Below, in pieces: positions 40,105 to 47,476 of a stretch of 64,000 bases of DNA. Origin of the DNA: Streptomyces sp. TP-A0356 (GTDB taxonomy: Bacteria; Actinomycetota; Actinomycetes; Streptomycetales; Streptomycetaceae). The translations under genes were made by a program, and so were the position numbers. The notes beneath the pieces were generated by a model. That model saw only the letters and a program-made list of their open reading frames with translations, searched no databases and had not been told where the DNA came from. The first letter of the stretch is position 1. Each line of letters starts with the position of its first letter. The stretch covers positions 239,629-303,628 of the forward strand of contig NZ_BBZJ01000022.1 in NCBI RefSeq assembly GCF_001417775.1. The letters run 5' to 3'.

Positions 40105-40737
40105 ATGCCGGAGACCCTGCGGGACATTCTGGATGCGGCGGCACGGGGGCTCTTCCCGCCGGCGGACGGCGGCACGACCGTCGTGCCCCAGCATTCCCAT
40201 CGGGACGCGGGGGTCGTCGCCTTCACGGCGCACTCCGTGGTGTTCACGGACGAGGATCCCCGGTGGGTGGCCGAGGCCGTCGGGACGGCCGGCTGCGACG
40301 CGCTCGCCGCGACGATGAACCCACGGTTCGTCACGGCCTTCATGGAACGGACGGGGCGCAGGCACGACACGATCGACGCGCTGCTGGTCGCCCCTCCCCT
40401 GCCCGGTCGGCCGCCGTTCGCGCTGGAGGAGATCGAGGATCCGGGTCATTCCCGGGTCGCCCATGCCCGGAAGCGGCGCGACGACGTGCGTGCGTGGACG
40501 GCGCAGGGCGGTGTGGTGGTGATGGGGCGCGGAGTCGCCGGGCGGCTGGAGGTCTCGGTCGAGGTTGATGAGGCGGTACGGCACACGGGGCTGGGGCGCC
40601 GGCTGGTGACGGCCGCCCGGCATATCGCCGCCGAGCCCGTGTGGGCCCAGATCTCGCCGGGGAACGCCCGCAGTCTGCGGGCGTTCCAGGCCGCGGGTTA
40701 CGTGCCCGTGGGGGCGGAGGCGCTGCTCATCGCCTAG
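40105..40737 (+). CDS. GNAT-family N-acetyltransferase
   Basis: A 210-residue protein. The C-terminal half has GNAT motif A and B elements (HTGLGRRLVTAARHIAAEPVWAQISPGNARSLRAFQAAGYVPVGAEALL): the acetyl-CoA loop Q/R-x-x-G-x-G/A equivalent is RHTGLGRR. The N-terminal half is unrelated to known acceptors. Divergent from the MerR regulator, which may control it. The ATG at 40105 follows GGGGCGGGGC. Confidence 0.82.
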   Translation: MPETLRDILDAAARGLFPPADGGTTVVPQHSHRDAGVVAFTAHSVVFTDEDPRWVAEAVGTAGCDALAATMNPRFVTAFMERTGRRHDTIDALLVAPPLPGRPPFALEEIEDPGHSRVAHARKRRDDVRAWTAQGGVVVMGRGVAGRLEVSVEVDEAVRHTGLGRRLVTAARHIAAEPVWAQISPGNARSLRAFQAAGYVPVGAEALLIA

Positions 40738-40898
40738 CGCCGCGCCGGCTCAGTGCCACGGCTCGCAGAAGGATTGCCCCGGCAGTCGCTCGTCATCCCT
40801 CGGCGAAGATCGTGGCCGGGGAGCGGCTGTCGCTGCGGTGGAGCGTGCCGCAGGTCGTGCGCCAGACCCGTCCCACTATGCCCACCGCTGCCTCTACC

Positions 40899-42068
40899 TC
40901 AGCGGAAGACGCCCGTGTGTCCCAGCGAGTAGCGGCCCGGCTGCGGATAGACGGCGAGGCCGTGCGGGCCGCTGCCCACCCTGATGCGGGCGAGCTGCTT
41001 GCCGGTCCGGGTGTCGATGGCGTACACCTCCGAGTTGTAACGACCGGACAGCCACAGGACGTTGCCGTCGGCCGAGACGCCGCCCATGTCCGGGCTGCCG
41101 CCGTTCGGCAGGCGCCACTTCTTGGTCAGCCGGTCCTGTTTGAAGTCGAAGACGGAGATGGTGCCCTCGCCCCGGTTGGAGACGTACATCTCGCGGGAGT
41201 CGCGGCTGACGTAGAGGCCGTGCGCGCCCTTGCCGGTGGGCAGGAAGTCCGGCTTGCCGAAGGTGTCGCCGTCCAGGATCCACACCCCGTTGGCCACCAT
41301 GTCGGCGATGTAGAACCTCTTGCCGTCCGGGGAGACCTTGACGTCCTGCGGCATGGCGCCGTGGACCGGCAGCCTCTGCTGGCCGATCACCTCCATCTTC
41401 TCGGTGTCGACCTTGAGCAGTTCACCGCTGAACTCACAGGAGACGATGAAGTAGCGGCCGTCCAGCGAGAAGTCGGCGTGGTTGACGCCGTAGCACCTCA
41501 CCGGCACGGCCTTGGCCACCTTCATGCTGTGCGCGTCGCGGAAGACCAGCTGGCGGTCCTTGGAGGCCATCACGATCGCGTACTTGCCGTTCGGCGTGAA
41601 GTACAGGTTGTACGGGTCATGGACGTCGACCGGCTTGCCCGCCTTGCCGGTCCTCGGGTCGATGGGGGTGAGGGTGTTGCCGAGGTCGTTGTTGACCCAC
41701 AGCGTCTTCAGGTCCCAGGACGGCACGACGTGCTGGGGCTGGTGGCCGACCGGGATCGTCTCGATGACCTCGTACGTCTTCGGGTCGATGACGGACACGG
41801 TGTTGGAGATGGTGTTGGGGACGTAGACCCGGGAGGGGAAGTCCTTGACCACCGGGGAGAGCTGACCGGGCCGGTCGGCCGCGTAGACGTCGTTGCGGTC
41901 GAGCACGGGCGGCATGCCCGGCAGCGCGGGGTCGGCCCGCTGGGTGGGGTTGAGGGGAGCCTTGGAGCCGAGCGCCTGGTCCTTGTGGGGGGATCCGCTG
42001 CTGCAGCCGGCGAGCGCCGCGAGAGCGAGGCCGGCGATCAGTACGCGCGTGACGGTCGTGAGGGGCAT
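40899..42068 (-). CDS. YncE-like beta-propeller lipoprotein
   Basis: A 389-residue lipoprotein. A type II signal peptide with lipobox LAALAGCSSGS is followed by a seven-bladed beta-propeller of the YncE/lactonase family, with repeats such as VYVPNTISNTVSVIDPKTYEVIETIPVG, LWVNNDLGNTLTPIDPRTGK and YVSNRGEGTISVFDFKQDRL. Such proteins are surface or periplasmic; function is unclear. The start, ATG at 42068, shares one base with the stop of the polysaccharide deacetylase gene (TGATG), so the two are translationally coupled. Confidence 0.85.
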   Translation of the reverse strand: MPLTTVTRVLIAGLALAALAGCSSGSPHKDQALGSKAPLNPTQRADPALPGMPPVLDRNDVYAADRPGQLSPVVKDFPSRVYVPNTISNTVSVIDPKTYEVIETIPVGHQPQHVVPSWDLKTLWVNNDLGNTLTPIDPRTGKAGKPVDVHDPYNLYFTPNGKYAIVMASKDRQLVFRDAHSMKVAKAVPVRCYGVNHADFSLDGRYFIVSCEFSGELLKVDTEKMEVIGQQRLPVHGAMPQDVKVSPDGKRFYIADMVANGVWILDGDTFGKPDFLPTGKGAHGLYVSRDSREMYVSNRGEGTISVFDFKQDRLTKKWRLPNGGSPDMGGVSADGNVLWLSGRYNSEVYAIDTRTGKQLARIRVGSGPHGLAVYPQPGRYSLGHTGVFR

Positions 42069-42901
42069 CAGCTCAGCAACTCCGTGGTGGTCACCGCGGT
42101 CAGACCACGGCGGTCGAGTTCGTGCAGGAGGGAGGGCAGGGCGGTGACCGTGTCCGCGTATCCGAAATGCAGGCTCACCACCGACCCGCCACGGACCTCG
42201 CCCATCACCTTGCGGGTGACCGCGGGCGCGCCCGGCGAGGTGTAGTCGAGCGAGTCGACGTCGTACGACAGGACGTGCGGGTAGCCGACGCGACGGGCCA
42301 GCCGCTCTACGAGCGGGGTGGCGCGCGGGGCACGGGAGGGGCGGAACCAGGCGCCGATGGATCCGGTCAGCCGCCGCAGCCGATCGGCGCAGCCCTGGAT
42401 CTCCGCGAGCGCGTCCGCCTCGGACATGCTGTTGATGCCGACATGGCGCAGGGTGTGGTTGCCCAGGTCGTGGCCGCCGTCGACGATGCGGCGGGCGACT
42501 TCGGGGTGCTGGTCGAGCCAGGTGCCGACCGCGAGCACGGTGATCTTCGCGCCCGCCTTCTCGGCCGTGTCGAGGATCGACACGGCGTAGGAGGGGTCGC
42601 CCTGGCCGTGGAAGGTCAGGGCCACCTGCTTGCGGTCTCGGGGGCCGTTGGCGATCTGGGCGGGCTGCTGGGGGAAGGCACGGGGCACGGGCGCGGCGAT
42701 CGGCGAACGCGAGCCGCGCGGGCCGGCGGTGCGGGACGGGATGGCCGGATGGACGACGCCACCGGAGGGGGCACAGGCGGCGGCGAAGGCACCGGCGGCG
42801 GCGAGCCCGGCGCCCGCGCGCAGCGCCGTGCGGCGGTCGGGCACCGCCCTCGCGGCGCCCTCCTCGTGGTCCGGTGGGAAGGAAGGGACGGGCGTGGTCA
42901 C
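42068..42901 (-). CDS. Polysaccharide deacetylase-like lipoprotein with degenerate active site
   Basis: A 277-residue protein of the NodB/CE4 fold. An N-terminal twin-arginine lipoprotein signal (DRRTALRAGAG...AFAAACAPS) indicates export. Motif 2 (DLGNHTLRHVG, two metal His) is intact, but motif 1, normally TFDDGP, reads TFHGQGDP, so the catalytic and metal Asp are replaced; motif 3 (RPPxG) reads RPSRAP. It is either inactive or uses another residue. GTG at 42901 lies directly after AGGGAGG with no spacer; the transcript might be leaderless. The YncE-like gene overlaps its stop. Confidence 0.82.
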   Translation of the reverse strand: MTTPVPSFPPDHEEGAARAVPDRRTALRAGAGLAAAGAFAAACAPSGGVVHPAIPSRTAGPRGSRSPIAAPVPRAFPQQPAQIANGPRDRKQVALTFHGQGDPSYAVSILDTAEKAGAKITVLAVGTWLDQHPEVARRIVDGGHDLGNHTLRHVGINSMSEADALAEIQGCADRLRRLTGSIGAWFRPSRAPRATPLVERLARRVGYPHVLSYDVDSLDYTSPGAPAVTRKVMGEVRGGSVVSLHFGYADTVTALPSLLHELDRRGLTAVTTTELLS

Positions 42902-42983
42902 CCTCCCTATTTAAGGGCGGGACGGCGCGGAAATCGACGATTGGGCCGAAGACGGAGGGCGCGGGTCGCACGACGTCGCGCGG

Positions 42984-43487
42984 TCAACGGTCGGCGACCC
43001 GCATCTCGAACCAAGTGGTCTTGCCGCGCGGCAGCAGGTCGACGCCCCAGCGGTCGGCGAGTCTGTCGACGAGGAAGAGGCCACGGCCGCTCAGGTCGAG
43101 CTCCTGAACCGGCATCAGACAGGGCAGTCCACGGGAGGGGTCGCGGACCTCGATGCGGATCCACCCCCGGCGACGGCGCATACGTAACCCGAAGACGCGT
43201 GCGCCGGTGTGTCGCACGGCGTTGCCGACGAGTTCGGAGACCAGCAGAACCGCGTCCTCGGTCATCCTCGGGGTGAGCTTCCAGTGACGCAGGATGACGA
43301 CCTGGGCGAGTCGGCGCGCGGTGGCCGCCGACTCGGGCCGGGACGGTAGTGGAACCTCTTCGTCCGCGGGATTCCCGAACAACTCCAGTGCCTTGAGCGC
43401 CCGTTCGTCCTCGACCGCAGGCGACCAGCGTGCCGCGGTCGCACTCGCGTGCCGCCGCGGCTGTTCGACACCCTCCAGCCCCGCCAT
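42984..43487 (-). CDS. RsbW-like ATP-binding (anti-sigma/serine kinase-type) protein
   Basis: A 167-residue HATPase_c_2 domain protein. The N box is LLVSELVGNAVRHTG, the G1 region VRDPSRGLP and the G2 region SGRGLFLVDRLADRWGV. These are abundant in Streptomyces and act as anti-sigma factors, anti-anti-sigma kinases or similar partner-switching regulators; the partner is not encoded next door. The chosen start is ATG at 43487; the longer frame is less supported. Codon 101 is TTA (43185-43187), so its synthesis should depend on bldA tRNA. Confidence 0.86.
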   Translation of the reverse strand: MAGLEGVEQPRRHASATAARWSPAVEDERALKALELFGNPADEEVPLPSRPESAATARRLAQVVILRHWKLTPRMTEDAVLLVSELVGNAVRHTGARVFGLRMRRRRGWIRIEVRDPSRGLPCLMPVQELDLSGRGLFLVDRLADRWGVDLLPRGKTTWFEMRVADR

Positions 43488-43786
43488 GCAACCATCATGG
43501 CCGTCCAGCGCGCTGCTCGCGGCATTACCACGGAATACGCCCCCCGGAACCGCATATTCCACACGATTCGTGCGGCATATGCCATATGCAAGCCATGGCC
43601 TCTCACACCCCAACTGGCCTGCGGGAACAGGCCGGTTGGGGGCAAGAGCCAGGCGCCTCGGACGAGGCAGCCTTAAGGTTGCCTTAAAGCTGCCCTAATC
43701 CGCCCCATCGGGGACCCCGGGTAAGACGTCGCGTCAACTACAAGTGGATCAACATGACTTCCTGAACAATTCTCAGGTTGGGTCGG
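43488..43786. promoter_or_regulatory. Upstream region of the RsbW-like gene with 11-bp direct repeats
   Basis: About 300 noncoding bases of lower GC content. Three GCCTTAA/GCCCTAA units start at 43670, 43681 and 43692, exactly 11 bases apart. A perfect 10-base palindrome GGCATATGCC lies at 43574-43583. Equal 11-bp spacing is typical of regulators that bind one DNA face (OmpR/PhoB or SARP type). No terminator was seen for the convergent-side enoyl-CoA hydratase gene. Confidence 0.45.
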
Positions 43787-44554
43787 TCAGACGAACTTCG
43801 CCTTGCCCGGCCCCTCTTCCACGAAACTGCGCATTCCGCGCTCGCGGTCCACGGTCGCGAAGAGGCCCGCGAACCAGGTGCGCTCCACCGCGAGCCCGGT
43901 CTCGATGTCCGTCTCCAGACCCGTGTCCACGGCCTCCTTGGCGGCCCGCAGCGCGATCGCGGGGCCCTGGGCGAGCCTGGCGGCCCAGGTGTGCGCCTCG
44001 GCGTACACGTCCTCGGCCGGCACCACCCGGTCGACCAGGCCGAGCGTCAGCGCCTCGTCCGCCTTCACCATCCGCCCGGTGAAGATCAGGTCCTTCGCCC
44101 TGGACGGGCCGATCAGGCGCGCCAGCCGCTGGGTGCCACCCGCACCGGGGATCAGCCCGAGCAGGATCTCCGGCTGCCCCAGCTTCGCGTTCTCGGCGGC
44201 GATGCGGTAGTCGGCGCACAGCGCCAGCTCGCAGCCCCCGCCCAGGGCGTAGCCGGTGATGGCGGCGACGACCGGCTTGGGGATTCGGGCGACGGCGGTG
44301 AAGGACTCCTGCAGGGCGCGGGAGCGCAGGACCATGGCGGCGTGGTCCATGGCCTGCATCTCCTTGATGTCCGCGCCCGCCGCGAACACCTTCTCCCCGC
44401 CGTGGATCACCACGGCGCGCACGTCCTCGCGGCGCGTGATCTCCTCGGCGAGCTCCTTGAGCCGGTCCTGGGTGGCGACGTCCAGCGCGTTCATGGGCGG
44501 GCGGTCCAGACGGAGCGTGCCCACGCCCTCGGCGACTTCGAGATGCACAGTCAT
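43787..44554 (-). CDS. Enoyl-CoA hydratase/isomerase family protein
   Basis: A 255-residue crotonase-fold enzyme, 2-enoyl-CoA hydratase type. Oxyanion-hole segments are KVFAAGADIKEM and GYALGGGCELALCAD, with catalytic Glu in EILLGLIPGAGGTQRL (E in PEILLG) typical of true hydratases. The start ATG at 44554 has no Shine-Dalgarno sequence; a -10-like TAACCT lies seven bases upstream (44562-44567), suggesting a leaderless transcript. The C-terminal residues KFV are followed by a region carrying direct repeats. Confidence 0.9.
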   Translation of the reverse strand: MTVHLEVAEGVGTLRLDRPPMNALDVATQDRLKELAEEITRREDVRAVVIHGGEKVFAAGADIKEMQAMDHAAMVLRSRALQESFTAVARIPKPVVAAITGYALGGGCELALCADYRIAAENAKLGQPEILLGLIPGAGGTQRLARLIGPSRAKDLIFTGRMVKADEALTLGLVDRVVPAEDVYAEAHTWAARLAQGPAIALRAAKEAVDTGLETDIETGLAVERTWFAGLFATVDRERGMRSFVEEGPGKAKFV

Positions 44555-44561
44555 GCCAGGA

Positions 44562-44567
44562 AGGTTA
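44562..44567 (-). promoter_or_regulatory. Candidate -10 box for a leaderless enoyl-CoA hydratase transcript
   Basis: TAACCT (consensus TAnnnT) lies exactly seven bases before the ATG, the spacing expected if transcription starts at the start codon. No ribosome binding site is present. Confidence 0.4.
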
Positions 44568-44578
44568 ACGGGCACTAA

Positions 44579-44630
44579 CGCCACCGGGCCCGGTGTGCTC
44601 GCTCACAGCGGCACACCGGGCCCGGTGGCG
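44579..44630 (-). terminator. Terminator between L,D-transpeptidase and enoyl-CoA hydratase genes
   Basis: A perfect 20-bp stem (CGCCACCGGGCCCGGTGTGC / GCACACCGGGCCCGGTGGCG) with a 12-base loop begins eight bases after the transpeptidase stop and ends 24 bases before the next start codon. Confidence 0.8.
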
Positions 44631-44638
44631 TACGGCCC

Positions 44639-45889
44639 TTACTTGATCCACTCGTCCCAGGACATGTTCCAGCCGTTGAGCCCGTTGTCGGGCGCGACCG
44701 TCCTTTCGTGGGCGTTCTTCACGATGACGACGTCACCCACCATCGACTGGTCGTAGAACCAGGCCGCCGGCACCGAACCGTCGTAGCCGCCGCGCACGTC
44801 GCGCAGGCCGACGCAGCCGTGGCTCGCGTTGTAGTTGCCGAAGGCGTCGCCGCCCCAGTAGTTGCCGTGGATGAAGGTGCCGGAGTCGGTCAGGCGCTGG
44901 GCGTGGGGCACGTCCTTGATGTCGTACTCGCCGCCGTAGCCGACCGTCTCGCCGTTCATCCGGGTCACGGCCAGGCGCTCGCTGATGACCATCTGGCCGT
45001 TCCAGGTGTCGTAGCCCGGCTTGCCGGTGGTGGCCGGGAGGGTCTTGATGACCTTGCCGTCGCGCCTGACGACCATCTTGTGGGTCTTGGCGTCGACGGT
45101 GGAGACCTGGCTGCGGCCGATGGTGAAGCTCACGGCCTTGGCCTGCTTGCCGTAGACACCGGGCCGGCCCTCGACGCCGTCGAGGTCGAGGGTCACGGTG
45201 ACCTTGGTGCCGGCCTTCCAGTAGTCCTTGGGCCGGAAGTCGAGGCGGTCGTTGCCGAACCAGTGACCGCGGACCTCGACGGCCGGCTCGGTCTTGATGG
45301 TGATGGCCTTCTCGACGTCGGCCGGGTGGGTGATGCCCCGGGTGAAGCGGACGGAGAACGGCATGCCGACACCGACGGTGGAACCGTCGTCGGGCGTGTA
45401 GTTGCCGATGAAGGTGTTCTCCGGGGTGAGGGTCGTGAACGAGGACTCCTGGGCGGAGGTGAGCCCCGCGGAGTCCTTGGCGACCGCGTGGACCTTGTAC
45501 GTGGTGGACGCTGCCAGATGGGTGGAGGGCGTCCAGGTGGCGCCCCCGCCGGTGATGCTCCCGGCGACCTGGTGGCCCTTGGAGTCCTGGACCGTGACCT
45601 CGGTCAGCCTGCCTTTGGCGGCGGTCACCTTGAGGACGCCGCTGGTGTCCACGGCCTTGGAGCCGTTCTTCGGGGCTATGGTGACGACGGCCTGCGACTG
45701 CTCGCTGCCGGCCTTGCCGGCGTCCTTGCCCTTTCCGTCACCGGCCCCCGCAGCGGAGTTCCCTCCCCCGCCGCACGCGGTCGCGGTGAGCAGAAGGGCA
45801 CCGAACATCAGTGCCGACAGACCCTTGCGACCGCGCCCCTCCCCTCGGCTCGCACCAACCGACGCCCCCGATATCGGTCGCCCGTTCAC
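44639..45889 (-). CDS. L,D-transpeptidase lipoprotein (Ig-like domains + YkuD), copy 1
   Basis: A 416-residue cell-wall enzyme that makes 3-3 cross-links. Lipobox LLLTATACG; two Ig-like beta domains (about residues 60-250), then a YkuD catalytic domain ending IHGNYWGGDAFGNYNASHGCVGLRDV with the nucleophilic Cys in SHGCVGLRD and the catalytic His of HGN. A C-terminal conserved segment VAPDNGLNGWNMSWDEW follows. The start is GTG at 45889 behind GGGGAGACGGG. It stands next to a paralogue; both are probably outer-leaflet wall enzymes. Confidence 0.93.
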   Translation of the reverse strand: MNGRPISGASVGASRGEGRGRKGLSALMFGALLLTATACGGGGNSAAGAGDGKGKDAGKAGSEQSQAVVTIAPKNGSKAVDTSGVLKVTAAKGRLTEVTVQDSKGHQVAGSITGGGATWTPSTHLAASTTYKVHAVAKDSAGLTSAQESSFTTLTPENTFIGNYTPDDGSTVGVGMPFSVRFTRGITHPADVEKAITIKTEPAVEVRGHWFGNDRLDFRPKDYWKAGTKVTVTLDLDGVEGRPGVYGKQAKAVSFTIGRSQVSTVDAKTHKMVVRRDGKVIKTLPATTGKPGYDTWNGQMVISERLAVTRMNGETVGYGGEYDIKDVPHAQRLTDSGTFIHGNYWGGDAFGNYNASHGCVGLRDVRGGYDGSVPAAWFYDQSMVGDVVIVKNAHERTVAPDNGLNGWNMSWDEWIK

Positions 45890-46069
45890 TTTCCCGTCTC
45901 CCCTCGCACGGCCTGATGAGGCCCGCACTTCAGCGCGACCCACGCGCGCACGGGGCAAATCAATCACACGCCCCGGCCCGATGACTCCCCGCGATTGTCA
46001 CTGTTCAGTCCCAACTCGGGGCCGCGCCAAGGCGCACGGGACTCCGGGTACGCGCCCCCCATGCCGGGG

Positions 46070-47278
46070 CTACCGCACCGCGCCGCCGGCCTTCCAGTCG
46101 TGCCAGCTCATGTTCCACCCTCCGAGCCCGTTGTCGGGAGCGACCTGTCTGTCCTTGCTGTGGACGACCTCGATGACGTCCCCGACAAGGCTGCGGTCGA
46201 AGAACCAGCGCGCGGGGGTGTCGGATCCGCCGCCCCTGACGTCCCTGAGGCCCACGCAGCCGTGGCTGACGTTGACGCGTCCGGGGGCCTGCGGCGCCCA
46301 GTAGTTGCCGTGCACGAAGGTGCCGGAGTCGGTCAGGCGCATGGCGTGCGGGACGTCGGGGATGTCGTACTCGCCGCCGAAGCCGACCGTGCGGCTGTTC
46401 ATACGGGTGACCTCAAGCCTCTCCATCACCACCATCTTCCCGTTGTACGTGGTGGTCCTCGGGGCACCGGCGGTGATCGGCACGGTGTGGACCGGCTCGC
46501 CGTCACGGCGCACACGCATGGTGTGCGCGGCCGCGTCGACGAGGGAGACCTGGCTGCGGCCGACGGTGAACGAGACGGTCCGGTACTGCACTCCGAACAC
46601 CCCGGGTGCCCCCTCCACGTCGCGCAGCCGCAGCGCGACGGTGACCCGCGTGCCGGGCTTCCAGTACCGCTCGGGCCGGAAGTCGAGGCGGTCCCCGCCG
46701 AACCAGTGCGGGCGGATCTCGACGTCCGGGCTCGCGGTCACACGGATCGCGCGCTCGACGGCGGCCCGGTCGGCGATCCGCCGGTTGAACAGCAGGGACA
46801 CGATCATCCCGGTGCCCACGGTCGCGTGGTTCTCCGGGGTGACGTACCCGATGAACCGCTTGGCGGGGACGAAGGTGGTGAAGGTCGTGTGGCGGGCCGC
46901 GCGCCGGCCGTATCCGTCGAGGGACACCGCGTTCACGGTGTACTTGGCGGCGAGGGCGAGGCGTCGGTCGTCGGGCTCCCAGACCCTGCCGTCGTCGGAG
47001 AGGTGCCCGGGCACCCGCGAGTCCTGCCCGTCCTGGGACCTGACGACGGTCACCGACTCCAGGCGGCCGTCCCGCACCCGGACCCGCAGCCGCCGGTCGG
47101 CGCGGACGTCCTTGCTGCCGTCGTCGGGCGTGACATGGATGGCGTCCTTGGGTGCGGGCGCCTTGCCGAGCACGTCGTCGAATCCGTGGGAAGTGCAGCC
47201 GGCCATCAGACCCGCCCAGCTCAGTGCGGCGGCCAGCGCGGCTCCTGCGCGCCGTGCGCGCGTCTGTGCGTGCATCAC
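46070..47278 (-). CDS. L,D-transpeptidase lipoprotein (Ig-like domains + YkuD), copy 2
   Basis: A 402-residue paralogue of the neighbouring transpeptidase: lipobox AGLMAGC, Ig-like domains, YkuD catalytic motif SHGCVGLRDV and the shared C-terminal tail VAPDNGLGGWNMSWHDW. Overall similarity to copy 1 is clear but diverged, indicating an old tandem duplication. The start may be GTG 47278 or ATG 47275. The gap of about 180 bases to copy 1 suggests each has its own promoter; glgX diverges upstream. Confidence 0.92.
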   Translation of the reverse strand: MMHAQTRARRAGAALAAALSWAGLMAGCTSHGFDDVLGKAPAPKDAIHVTPDDGSKDVRADRRLRVRVRDGRLESVTVVRSQDGQDSRVPGHLSDDGRVWEPDDRRLALAAKYTVNAVSLDGYGRRAARHTTFTTFVPAKRFIGYVTPENHATVGTGMIVSLLFNRRIADRAAVERAIRVTASPDVEIRPHWFGGDRLDFRPERYWKPGTRVTVALRLRDVEGAPGVFGVQYRTVSFTVGRSQVSLVDAAAHTMRVRRDGEPVHTVPITAGAPRTTTYNGKMVVMERLEVTRMNSRTVGFGGEYDIPDVPHAMRLTDSGTFVHGNYWAPQAPGRVNVSHGCVGLRDVRGGGSDTPARWFFDRSLVGDVIEVVHSKDRQVAPDNGLGGWNMSWHDWKAGGAVR

Positions 47279-47476
47279 GAAGATCCCAACGACCCAGCCC
47301 CTCCTGGGGAAACGTGAGTGCGAGCCACGCTCTGGGCAGAACAGTGGGGAGGACGACGCGACGGGGAGCCGCGCCCGTGAGCCGCAGGGGCGCGCCGGAG
47401 GCGATCAAGCCAGGAAGAGGCGGGAGACCGTGCGCCTTTTTCCGTGTCGTCCCGACGAGCCGCGGGAGGCCGAAAC

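Noticed and set aside
43574..43583. Palindrome GGCATATGCC upstream of RsbW-like gene
   Set aside because: Perfect but short, and isolated; can arise by chance. Kept only as part of the upstream-region note.
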